Source: Sphingobacterium hungaricum (GTDB taxonomy: Bacteria; Bacteroidota; Bacteroidia; Sphingobacteriales; Sphingobacteriaceae). From it: a stretch of DNA of 64,000 nt. Below are positions 9,214 to 17,481 of this stretch, piece after piece. The notes under the pieces were generated by a model. It made no database searches. It saw nothing but the letters and a program-made list of their open reading frames with translations, and was not told where the DNA came from. The number at the start of each line of letters is the position of its first letter. Position 1 is the stretch's first letter. The DNA is taken from positions 496,001 to 560,000 of the forward strand of contig NZ_MU158697.1 in NCBI RefSeq assembly GCF_015210005.1. The letters are read 5' to 3'. The translations under genes and the position numbers were made by a program.

Positions 9214-11670
9214 CTAAAATTTACCTATTGTATAATTGAGTTTAAAATAAATTCCTCTACCTGGTTTTTGAACACCGAAATTATCGTACAAAGTTTCGTT
9301 AAATATGTTTTTTGCATCGACACTCGCGATTAATTTCCCTGATGGAAAACGATAACTAGCACCTAAATCGTGGGAAAATTGAGCCGGCGTATATCCTTGC
9401 TCAGAAGGATGCCACGCAATATCATACGCGCCTACATATCCCGTTGAATAATAAAAGTTGGTGACAGACTTTTTCTGGATCAAATTGTCAAATCTATACT
9501 GAACATTCGCGTTAATGGTGAAAAATGGTTCATTTGGAATTTGCAGATTATGTCGGTCATCAGGATTACCGTTCTCGTCAAATTCGCGCTTATAAAGGGC
9601 GTTGAATTTCGAAAAGTTAACAATAGCGTTCAATCTATCTCCGAATACATAGACAATTTCTGCTTCAACACCTCTAGATTGTGTTTTACCCAAATTCACA
9701 AATGCGGCCGCAGGAATATCCAAATCAGTATCAGTTACTATGCTATCAACTGTTTGTCGTGTTATTTTGTTAATCCCATTTCTCCAAAATGCACTTCCAT
9801 AAAATGAAACTTTATGACGTCCTTTCTCTAAACTTGCATACCGAAATCCTAGATTATAGTTTATGTTTTGTTCTGGCTGAAGATTTAAATTTGGCAAAAC
9901 ATTCGTTTCCAAATTTCCATACATCTGTTCTTCGGTAGGCATGATATAACCATTTTCCATAGAAGTAATTATGAATAATTTTGGAAGAATATTATAAGAG
10001 ATAGTGGCTCCATATCCGAAATTATCATTAAAGGTTTTTTTCGTTTCAGGATTTAGCTGATAGGATCCGTCAGAATTAAAAGTTGCCCTAGGATCGGTTT
10101 GCTTGGTACTATTGGCTGTATATTTAAGCAGAACATTCGTCCTCAATTTATTTTTAAAAGTTTGAGCTTCGTAATTTGCGGATAGAATGTTTTTCATCAC
10201 ATGAGTCACGACTTTTAAATCCTTATTTACAGGCTTCAATAAGTTTACATCATCTCTGTCCGTACTTTCCAATTTATGATTCACTGAAATACGATGACCG
10301 GGAAACAAGGTGTACGATAAATTTGACCGCGTATTTAATATTTTTCGATCGGTCTGAGATATAGTTGGCAAGCCTTGCTGTGCGCCAAATGGGGACTTAA
10401 TTACAATTGGATCCAGACCATTTTCAATCATATAATCTGTGTGCAATACAACTGGATTACCATCCCAGTTGTACAATGTCGTAACAGTATCTTGAATATA
10501 TGTCCTTCTACTACTTTGAACAGCATTAATATTTAGCGATAGCCCTTCAACAAAAAGATTTCTTTTAATGTAGTTTAAGCTAAAGACATGTGCATCATAT
10601 TCGGCAAAACGCCCAACAAATGGATAAGAAGTGGTTGTCCCATGAGGAATTTCACTGTAAGTATTGGATAAATTGTATCCTACAAAAAACTGATCAGCCC
10701 ATTTAACATCTGTAAATCCCGCTTCGAAACGGCCACCTATCGCTTTGTATGTATTATTGAATCTTCTAGCTTTGAAATCCCTTGTAAGAATTCCATTTCT
10801 ATCTGTGAATTTTGAGAACTTACCCCACATCTCATAGTCATTATCCGTGTAGGTATAAAATCCTGAACCCCTAAAGGAAAGTCCTGATTTTTTTTCACGG
10901 GCAGATACGCTTGCATCCGCATTGATCGTATTAAATGAGCCATAAGAAACCGCAACGTTTGCATTGTTTTGCGAAACATCCTTTTTCATGACGACGTTGA
11001 TGGCTCCGCCAACATAATCTCCAGTCAAATGAGAAGGCAATACACCTTTATAAACCTCGATACGCTCAATCATCGCTGGAGGAATATTATTCAAATTGAA
11101 TGATGAACCGTAAGTAGAAACCTCTATTCCATCTAAAAATATACCGATTGCGCTTCCTGACAAACCGTTCAAGTTGTATTCCACTTGTGAGCCTACGCCT
11201 CCATTTTGACGAACGCGGACTCCTACTGAGCGGTCTAGCAATTCATTTGTAGTTAAGTTTCGCAAAGAAGCTTCTTTCGTTTCGATCACTGTCACGGCAA
11301 ACCCACTAGTTTCCATCTCAACTTTATTCGTGTTGCGATTTACCAAAACTTCATCTATGGAAACATCCCCCTTTAAATCAATTACAATATTGGTATGTTT
11401 ATTTTTTTGGTTAAGATTTATTTTAAGGATTTTAGATTCGATTTCAACTGAGGAAACTGAAACTTCATACTCGCCATAGGGCAAGTTTTTAAATTCGTAA
11501 ATCCCGTTCGCGGCAGTTACATTATTTAAGTTCAACGATTTTATTGTAACCGTAGCATGGGATATTGGGTTTGAATTTTTATCTTGAATGATTCCTTTTA
11601 AATTTCCTGTTTGAGCAAAAGACTGTAAGATATTTAGAAAAATAATTATACTTAAGGATAAATATTTCAT
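9214..11670 (-). CDS. TonB-dependent outer membrane receptor (siderophore type)
   Basis: An 818-residue TonB-dependent receptor that imports a ligand across the outer membrane using TonB energy. Order of parts: signal peptide (1-19), a carboxypeptidase-like regulatory domain (about 22-100, GIIQDKNSNPISHATVTIK), the plug (about 110-235, with GVRVRQNGGVGSQVEYNLNG and VYKGVLPSHLTGDYVGGAINVVMKK), then a 22-strand barrel ending in GRGIYFKLNYTIGKF. It is shorter than SusC proteins and has no SusD partner, which fits an iron-siderophore or cobalamin receptor. The DUF4374 lipoprotein follows in the same operon, and an AraC regulator is divergent upstream. The exact ligand is unknown. Confidence 0.9.
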   Translation of the reverse strand: MKYLSLSIIIFLNILQSFAQTGNLKGIIQDKNSNPISHATVTIKSLNLNNVTAANGIYEFKNLPYGEYEVSVSSVEIESKILKINLNQKNKHTNIVIDLKGDVSIDEVLVNRNTNKVEMETSGFAVTVIETKEASLRNLTTNELLDRSVGVRVRQNGGVGSQVEYNLNGLSGSAIGIFLDGIEVSTYGSSFNLNNIPPAMIERIEVYKGVLPSHLTGDYVGGAINVVMKKDVSQNNANVAVSYGSFNTINADASVSAREKKSGLSFRGSGFYTYTDNDYEMWGKFSKFTDRNGILTRDFKARRFNNTYKAIGGRFEAGFTDVKWADQFFVGYNLSNTYSEIPHGTTTSYPFVGRFAEYDAHVFSLNYIKRNLFVEGLSLNINAVQSSRRTYIQDTVTTLYNWDGNPVVLHTDYMIENGLDPIVIKSPFGAQQGLPTISQTDRKILNTRSNLSYTLFPGHRISVNHKLESTDRDDVNLLKPVNKDLKVVTHVMKNILSANYEAQTFKNKLRTNVLLKYTANSTKQTDPRATFNSDGSYQLNPETKKTFNDNFGYGATISYNILPKLFIITSMENGYIMPTEEQMYGNLETNVLPNLNLQPEQNINYNLGFRYASLEKGRHKVSFYGSAFWRNGINKITRQTVDSIVTDTDLDIPAAAFVNLGKTQSRGVEAEIVYVFGDRLNAIVNFSKFNALYKREFDENGNPDDRHNLQIPNEPFFTINANVQYRFDNLIQKKSVTNFYYSTGYVGAYDIAWHPSEQGYTPAQFSHDLGASYRFPSGKLIASVDAKNIFNETLYDNFGVQKPGRGIYFKLNYTIGKF

Positions 11671-11705
11671 TATATAGATTAATACTTTTAACTTTGATAG
11701 TTTTT

Positions 11706-11723
11706 TAGAACAAGTCTAAATAA
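11706..11723. promoter_or_regulatory. Operator-like site, copy 1
   Basis: TAGAACAAGTCTAAATAA contains the inverted repeat TTAGA/TCTAA and shares the pattern TAGAAnnnnTCTAAATAA with a second copy 35 bp away. It lies in the divergent promoter region between the receptor gene and the AraC gene. The pattern resembles Fur/DtxR-type palindromes, which is inference. Confidence 0.5.
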
Positions 11724-11740
11724 ACATTATGGTGCAAAAA

Positions 11741-11758
11741 TAGAATTATTCTAAATAA
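11741..11758. promoter_or_regulatory. Operator-like site, copy 2
   Basis: TAGAATTATTCTAAATAA includes the near-perfect palindrome TAGAATTATTCTA. It ends 4 bp before the AraC ATG, so a bound protein would block that gene's expression. Same core as the site at 11706. Confidence 0.5.
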
Positions 11759-11762
11759 GAAA

Positions 11763-12701
11763 ATGACGCAATCAGAAAAAAATATTTCATATTCCGAAAA
11801 TTGTCTAAATTCAGAAAACAAAAATTATCCCGCTCTGAAAGAGTTAAAGCACGATCTTCAATACCTTATTATTGTTGGTAAAAAGCATGTAGAGCACACT
11901 TTTTCGGAGGATTGTTATGTGAATATTCTGGCTGATGAACAGTGCGACACGACTACGTATCAATTAAATGAAAAGAAATTTCTCTTAAATAAAGGAGAAA
12001 ATATTTTACATCACGTAAAATCGAACTCCAAAATTTTGATTCCCAGCACATGCCAAAGCAATCGGCTTGTATTTATCTGTATATCACCGCTTCACTTCGA
12101 AGCGTTCCATGAAAAAACATTGCAAGAGCCTTTTCGATTTATAAATGGATTCCTAACAAAGCAAGATAATCGCGTCAGCCTATTGCTTTCCAATTTATTC
12201 GAATTGGATGAAAACATCAGCCTGGATAAATTAAAAACTGAAGCTATCATTTTAGAATTATTGATCCGTCAGATAGAAATTCTGCATGTAGAGAATGAAA
12301 ATCATGAGGTGATTCCTCATAAAAGTCATTATGATAAAATCATGTCTGCAAAGAAGCTTATCGACAGCGATTTAACAAAAAGCTACAGCATTAGCGAATT
12401 GGCTAAAGAAGTGGGGACAAATGAACAGTACTTAAAAACGTACTTTAAGCAATATTTCAACAAAACCATCCAGCAATACAGTACAGATAAGAAAATGGGT
12501 TATGCGAAAGATTTAATCCTAACTGGAAATCTACGCGTTGCGGACGTTGCCCGAATGACAGGATACAAACATTCTACGCACTTCACAACAGCATTCAAAA
12601 AATATTTTGGATTTATCCCCAACTCATTGCGCTATACCTTTTTGTTAGCCCACGAGGGTGTGGTTGCAATTGCCGAGTCTGGGATTACAAATATTCTATA
12701 A
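11763..12701 (+). CDS. AraC family regulator (PchR-like)
   Basis: A 312-residue transcription factor. The C-terminal third (about 205-295) is an AraC-type double helix-turn-helix: YSISELAKEVGTNEQYLKTYFKQYF, then LRVADVARMTGYKHSTHFTTAFKKYFGFIPNSLR. The N-terminal 190 residues are a divergent sensor domain without an obvious cupin metal site, like PchR-type regulators that respond to siderophores. It is divergent from the TonB receptor operon with 92 bp between starts, which suggests it controls that operon. A strong terminator follows. The ligand is not predictable. Confidence 0.85.
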   Translation: MTQSEKNISYSENCLNSENKNYPALKELKHDLQYLIIVGKKHVEHTFSEDCYVNILADEQCDTTTYQLNEKKFLLNKGENILHHVKSNSKILIPSTCQSNRLVFICISPLHFEAFHEKTLQEPFRFINGFLTKQDNRVSLLLSNLFELDENISLDKLKTEAIILELLIRQIEILHVENENHEVIPHKSHYDKIMSAKKLIDSDLTKSYSISELAKEVGTNEQYLKTYFKQYFNKTIQQYSTDKKMGYAKDLILTGNLRVADVARMTGYKHSTHFTTAFKKYFGFIPNSLRYTFLLAHEGVVAIAESGITNIL

Positions 12702-12717
12702 CGAATAGCTAATAAAA

Positions 12718-12750
12718 AAATCTCCAGGCTATTCTTATGCCTGGAGATTT
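12718..12750. terminator. Bidirectional terminator
   Basis: AAATCTCCAGGC (12718-12729) pairs with GCCTGGAGATTT (12739-12750), flanked by A and T runs, between the convergent AraC and SusD genes. Confidence 0.9.
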
Positions 12751-12780
12751 ATCACTCTAATCTTTTGAATTTATTTAAAT

Positions 12781-14289
12781 CTAATATCCAGGATTCTGAA
12801 TGTAGTTTGTATTTCCTATTTGGCTTTGAGGGATTGGGAACCACAAAGCCCGATTGTCGTCGTCAGCAGGCTTTTCTTGCCATTCCAAAAGATATTTACC
12901 AAAACGGATTAAATCTGTCCGACGGTGAGCTTCCCAGAAAAACTCTCGTCCCAACTCATCCAGCAAACCATCTAATGTGATTGCCGCCAAAAGAGAGGCT
13001 CCTCGCGCAGTCCTTACTTGATTTACTAAAATTAAAGCTTCGGCCGCGTTTCCTTGACGCAATAAAGCTTCGGCCTTCATCAACAACACATCCGAATATC
13101 GATAGAATACCCATTCATTATCTGGCAATTCATTGCTAAGATTCACATAATCTGGCTCGTATTTCATGACTCGAATGCCGGTAACTTCTAAATTATTTCC
13201 GCGTTCTATTAAACTTACCTCTCGGGTGAAACTTAAATTATTTCCCCTTCTATCCTTTAAAGCTACCCCATTTTGATCATATTGCTGACCGATTAAGAAG
13301 CCCATATTCACCCCTCCGACTTCTGTCATGCCGGGATAAGGACCGCCACGTCTCTGGTCTGTGCTTTCAAACTTATCATAAAAATCAGACAAAGTCGCAA
13401 ATCCATTCCATCCGGAGGGATTCATATTATAGTGCGTGGTAACTCTCCACATGCTTTGTAAACTTCCCGCATTTGTTCCACCAACATTATCTGAGACAAA
13501 AATCAATTCTGAAGATGACCCATTATCAACCGCGAAATTATCAAAATAGTTGGCTTCCAAACTGTATTTATTTGTGGCAATAATCTCATTAGCAAGGGTA
13601 ATTACTTGAGCCATGTCCCCATTATCGAATGTTGGATTGTCACGGCTTAGAATAGCACCCTTATTTAAATAAATTTTCATTTTTAGCATTTTTGCTGCAT
13701 CTTGATTAGCTAATTTATTTGAATTAGTTGGCAGATTTGATGTAATCTCATCTAATTCAGCAATCAGGTAATCAATTTGTTCAGGCGCTTGTCTTACCCG
13801 AGACATCAAGGTGATGTCCTCGCCAGCATCTCGATAAGGTACTTGCCCCCATCCATCTAAAATATCAAATTGTACAAATGCTCTAACGAAGCGAGCTTCT
13901 GCTTCTTGTTGTGTGGTAGGCGAATAACCCAAAATATCCGTGGCGGCGTAACTAACCGAATTTAATACTTTATATACGTTCTCTATAGTACCATGATCAA
14001 TTTGCCATTTGTGCAAAAACAACGCTCTCCATGCTCCATTATCATCCCAGTCCCCAGCTCGGGTTGGGGTGATAGTTTCGTCCGAAGTCGCTTGTTGCAA
14101 TGCCCACCAAGCGCCCATACCTTGATATGGAGACCTCAATGTAACATACATCCCTTCCATTAAAGCGTCCATATCACTTTCGCCAATTGATCCGCGGCTT
14201 GTCTCTCCTTTAAGCTCTTCTACTAAATCCGAACACCCTGCAAACAGAATGCTTGCGATCAATACATACTTTATTATATAATTTTTCAT
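12781..14289 (-). CDS. SusD/RagB family nutrient-binding lipoprotein
   Basis: A 502-residue surface lipoprotein that forms the lid of a SusC channel and binds its ligand. It has a signal peptide with lipobox FAGC (Cys19), TPR-like helices (LGYSPTTQQEAEARFVRAFVQFDILDGWG, about 117-145), and the C-terminal RagB block DVLLMKAEALLRQGNAAEALILVNQVRTARGAS followed by LGREFFWEAHRRTDLIRFGKY. It starts 10 bp after the SusC stop, so the pair is one operon. No enzymes accompany the pair; the nearest upstream gene is the NagB-PIG-L fusion, which has its own terminator. Ligand unknown. Confidence 0.93.
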   Translation of the reverse strand: MKNYIIKYVLIASILFAGCSDLVEELKGETSRGSIGESDMDALMEGMYVTLRSPYQGMGAWWALQQATSDETITPTRAGDWDDNGAWRALFLHKWQIDHGTIENVYKVLNSVSYAATDILGYSPTTQQEAEARFVRAFVQFDILDGWGQVPYRDAGEDITLMSRVRQAPEQIDYLIAELDEITSNLPTNSNKLANQDAAKMLKMKIYLNKGAILSRDNPTFDNGDMAQVITLANEIIATNKYSLEANYFDNFAVDNGSSSELIFVSDNVGGTNAGSLQSMWRVTTHYNMNPSGWNGFATLSDFYDKFESTDQRRGGPYPGMTEVGGVNMGFLIGQQYDQNGVALKDRRGNNLSFTREVSLIERGNNLEVTGIRVMKYEPDYVNLSNELPDNEWVFYRYSDVLLMKAEALLRQGNAAEALILVNQVRTARGASLLAAITLDGLLDELGREFFWEAHRRTDLIRFGKYLLEWQEKPADDDNRALWFPIPQSQIGNTNYIQNPGY

Positions 14290-14299
14290 GATTTCTAGT

Positions 14300-17200
14300 T
14301 TATAATGAAAAGTTAAAACCTAAACTGAATGTCCTAGATGATGGATAACCAATGTAATCAATACCCAACGATGGCAATTCTCCCAATCCTCTCTCGGTGT
14401 TTATTTCAGGATCAAAACCTGTATATTTTGTAATCACAAATAGATTTGTTCCCGTCAATGACACATTCAAATTTTTAATGTTTTTTCCTACATTACCTAA
14501 TCGATAGCTAATGCTTGCATTTGCCAATTTCAAATAAGAACCATCTTCAATGTAACGTGAAGAAGAGGTTATTGGATTGCTTAAAGACTCCATTTCTGAA
14601 CTCTCATATAGCGCCAGAGAAATGTTCCTTGAGCCAAGGTTCGTAATTGGAGTTACAGAATTGGCTGTGTTATTATAAATATCTCTGCCAAGCATCCCAT
14701 TAAAATTTGCGACAAAGCTGAATTTTTTATAGCTTAAATCAGTATTGAATCCATAAATCGCATCTGGATTTGGATTTCCTAAATAATAAAGGGTATATCC
14801 ATCATCTGTATACATAGAAAACCCTTCATCATCAAAACCTAAAAATTCGCGGGTAACCATAGCAAACATCGGCAATCCCTCTTGAATAATTTCTACGTTC
14901 GAATTTGACATCCCTTGACCGCTTAGCACGCCAGTCTTATAAATCCCTGCCAATTTTGTGACCATGTTGTCCAAGAATGTAAAATTAACTCCAGCATTCC
15001 ATCTCAAATTCTCGCGCTGAATCAACTTGCCATTTAAGGCAATTTCTACACCCTTATTTTCTATCTCCCCATCTAAATTCATCCAAATAACTGACGAACC
15101 TGGCGCATTCGGATAATATGGAATGACTGGGTATAGCAAATCTGTTGTTCTCTTATGAAAATAATCGACTGTTCCTGTAAGCCTATCGTTAAAAAAACCG
15201 AAGTCAAGACCGATGTTTGTTTGTTGATCGCTTTGCCATTTCAAATTTGGATTGGCATTGCTAATCGCTGTTAGTGCACCGTCTGTTCCTATACTATATT
15301 GATCATATGATGCCCCTGCTGGAAATTCTTGGTTACCTGTAATACCCCAGCCAGCTCTCAATTTTAAATTGCTAATAATTGAATTATCGCTCAAAAAGCT
15401 TTCGTCCGAGATATTCCACGCTGCTGAGAACGATGGAAAATTTCCGTATTTGTTGTTCTCTCCAAACTTAGTCGATCCATCTCGGCGAAAAGTAGCAGTT
15501 AACAAATACTTGGATTGGTAATTGAATATCGCCCTTAAAAAATAGGATTGCAATTCGGTCGTTGGATCATTGAATGACGAAATAGTTCTTGTAGATACGT
15601 CTCCCGCCTCCAACACATCTGTATAATCTAAGTCAATATCACCGTAATTCCGTCCAGTATATAACATCCCTTTATTGCTAAAGCTCATGTACTCAAAACC
15701 AACCACGGCATTTAAATTTAGACCAGAGGCAATTTCTTTATCAAAAGTCAGGGTATGCGTCAATTGAGAAGTGACTGTTTCGTTATTTGCATAACTAGCG
15801 TAGCCACCTTTTGTTCCCTCTTCAGGTTTAGCTTGAATACCGTCTAAATTCAACCAGCTTCTAGTTGAAGCTCTTCGAACACCATTGCTATATTTTACGG
15901 AACCTAAGAAACGATATTCTAGCCAATCGTTAAACTTATAATAAGGTGATAAATTAGCTAACAAAGTACTCACTGTAGCTTTGTCATCATAGGCTTCCAA
16001 CATAGCTACTGGATTAATGATAGTTGACCCAGCTAACACATAAGGCGACCCATCTGAATTATACATCTGTTCGGTTGGATTCCACATAAGAGCTTGCCCT
16101 ATTAAACTTCCTGTAAATCCTGCATCAGTAGTTATCGGAGCAATGTCCTCTTTGGTTTGGGTTCCTATTAATCCAATATCCAAACCTAATCTTTTACTTT
16201 CCAGCATTTTAAAATTTCCGTTAAAAGATCCAGCAAATTTTTCGAAGTTGGTCTGTTTTATGATTCCATCTTGATTTTGATAGCCAGCAGATGCTCGGTA
16301 TCTAGCATTTTCATTTCCCCCGGAAAACGCTAGATCCGCATTTATACTTGGAGCTACTTGAAGAATTTCACCTAGCGCATCGACGCTTGTGCCGAAATCG
16401 CCTGCTGTCAATGAATATCGATTCAACATTTCTCTGTATTGATCCGCATTTAGGACGTCGACTCTTTTCATAATGGAGGCAAGTCCTGAAGATAAATTAA
16501 CGTCAAGTTTCAAATCACCTGATTTTCCTCTCTTCGTCGTAATCAAAACTACTCCATAAGCCGCTCTTGATCCGTAGATTGCTGTCGCAGAAGCATCTTT
16601 CAGTACTTCCATCGATTCAATATCATTCGGATTTAGGAAAGTCAAGGGATTTCCTGAAGGACTAGTACCAATCCCGCCACTGGAGGATGGTCGAGCAGTA
16701 TTGCCGTCCAAAGCAACCCCGTCGACTACATATAAAGGCTGTCCAGAACCTGTAATGGCAGAATTACCACGAATCTGTACAGTTGTTGCTCCGCCAGGCT
16801 GTCCTGAATTATTTAACATTTGGACGCCAGAGACTTTACCTTGAATCAATTGATCAGGTGATGTGTAATTTCCTCGATTAAAATCTTCTGCATTTAATTT
16901 GGTTACCGCCCCTGTTAAATCTTTAGACTTAACACCTGCATAACCAATAATAACCACTTCCTCAATTGCTTCATCATCTGGAACTAGACTGAAGGAAATT
17001 CTTTCGGAGGCGCTGGTCAAGACAATTGATTTTTCTTGAGTTAAATAGCCAACGTAAGTCACTTGGACAATATAATTACCTGGCTGTAAATTTCTGAATT
17101 CGAACTCTCCTTGTTCGTTCGACGATGTAGATTGCGTAGTATTTTTTAGTAAGATAGAAGCTCCAGCGAGAGGCTGTGATGCTTCATTTAAAACTTTGCC

Positions 17201-17302
17201 CGATAACACAATTTGCTGTGCAAAGGCCTCCTGATTAGCGAGTAAAATCCCTAGAGCTAGAAAAATTACACGAATCAGAACATTTTTGGATGATGTTCTC
17301 AT
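14300..17302 (-). CDS. SusC/RagA family TonB-linked outer membrane protein
   Basis: A 1000-residue outer membrane transporter paired with the SusD lipoprotein downstream. Signal peptide 1-28 (EAFAQQ), carboxypeptidase-regulatory-like domain about 30-112 (GKVLNEASQPLAGASILLKN), TonB-box-like VVIIGYAG at 116-123, plug about 125-260 with the family signature GSGQPLYVVDGV and LKDASATAIYGSRAAYGVVLITTKRG, then the barrel ending in SRTFSLGFNFSL. The ATG start is supported by the signal peptide. About 180 bp of AT-rich sequence separates it from the nagB fusion gene. The substrate is probably an oligosaccharide, but no enzyme in the operon indicates which. Confidence 0.94.
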   Translation of the reverse strand: MRTSSKNVLIRVIFLALGILLANQEAFAQQIVLSGKVLNEASQPLAGASILLKNTTQSTSSNEQGEFEFRNLQPGNYIVQVTYVGYLTQEKSIVLTSASERISFSLVPDDEAIEEVVIIGYAGVKSKDLTGAVTKLNAEDFNRGNYTSPDQLIQGKVSGVQMLNNSGQPGGATTVQIRGNSAITGSGQPLYVVDGVALDGNTARPSSSGGIGTSPSGNPLTFLNPNDIESMEVLKDASATAIYGSRAAYGVVLITTKRGKSGDLKLDVNLSSGLASIMKRVDVLNADQYREMLNRYSLTAGDFGTSVDALGEILQVAPSINADLAFSGGNENARYRASAGYQNQDGIIKQTNFEKFAGSFNGNFKMLESKRLGLDIGLIGTQTKEDIAPITTDAGFTGSLIGQALMWNPTEQMYNSDGSPYVLAGSTIINPVAMLEAYDDKATVSTLLANLSPYYKFNDWLEYRFLGSVKYSNGVRRASTRSWLNLDGIQAKPEEGTKGGYASYANNETVTSQLTHTLTFDKEIASGLNLNAVVGFEYMSFSNKGMLYTGRNYGDIDLDYTDVLEAGDVSTRTISSFNDPTTELQSYFLRAIFNYQSKYLLTATFRRDGSTKFGENNKYGNFPSFSAAWNISDESFLSDNSIISNLKLRAGWGITGNQEFPAGASYDQYSIGTDGALTAISNANPNLKWQSDQQTNIGLDFGFFNDRLTGTVDYFHKRTTDLLYPVIPYYPNAPGSSVIWMNLDGEIENKGVEIALNGKLIQRENLRWNAGVNFTFLDNMVTKLAGIYKTGVLSGQGMSNSNVEIIQEGLPMFAMVTREFLGFDDEGFSMYTDDGYTLYYLGNPNPDAIYGFNTDLSYKKFSFVANFNGMLGRDIYNNTANSVTPITNLGSRNISLALYESSEMESLSNPITSSSRYIEDGSYLKLANASISYRLGNVGKNIKNLNVSLTGTNLFVITKYTGFDPEINTERGLGELPSLGIDYIGYPSSRTFSLGFNFSL

Positions 17303-17428
17303 GGTGTTATATTTAGTTTATAAAATGAATTAAAGGTCTATTCTTTAGATAAATATACAAAATAAACAAACAGCAATCTAATTTTAATAAAATTTCATCA
17401 TTTAACTATTAGGAATGTTAAAAACGAA

Positions 17429-17460
17429 AAAATCCATCTAAATTTCTCTAGATGGATTTT
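17429..17460 (-). terminator. Terminator of the nagB fusion gene
   Basis: A 12-bp perfect stem (17429-17440 with 17449-17460) with A/T ends lies 21 bp after the stop codon on the minus strand. Confidence 0.85.
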
Positions 17461-17481
17461 TATAAGAGTGTATTAAATTAC

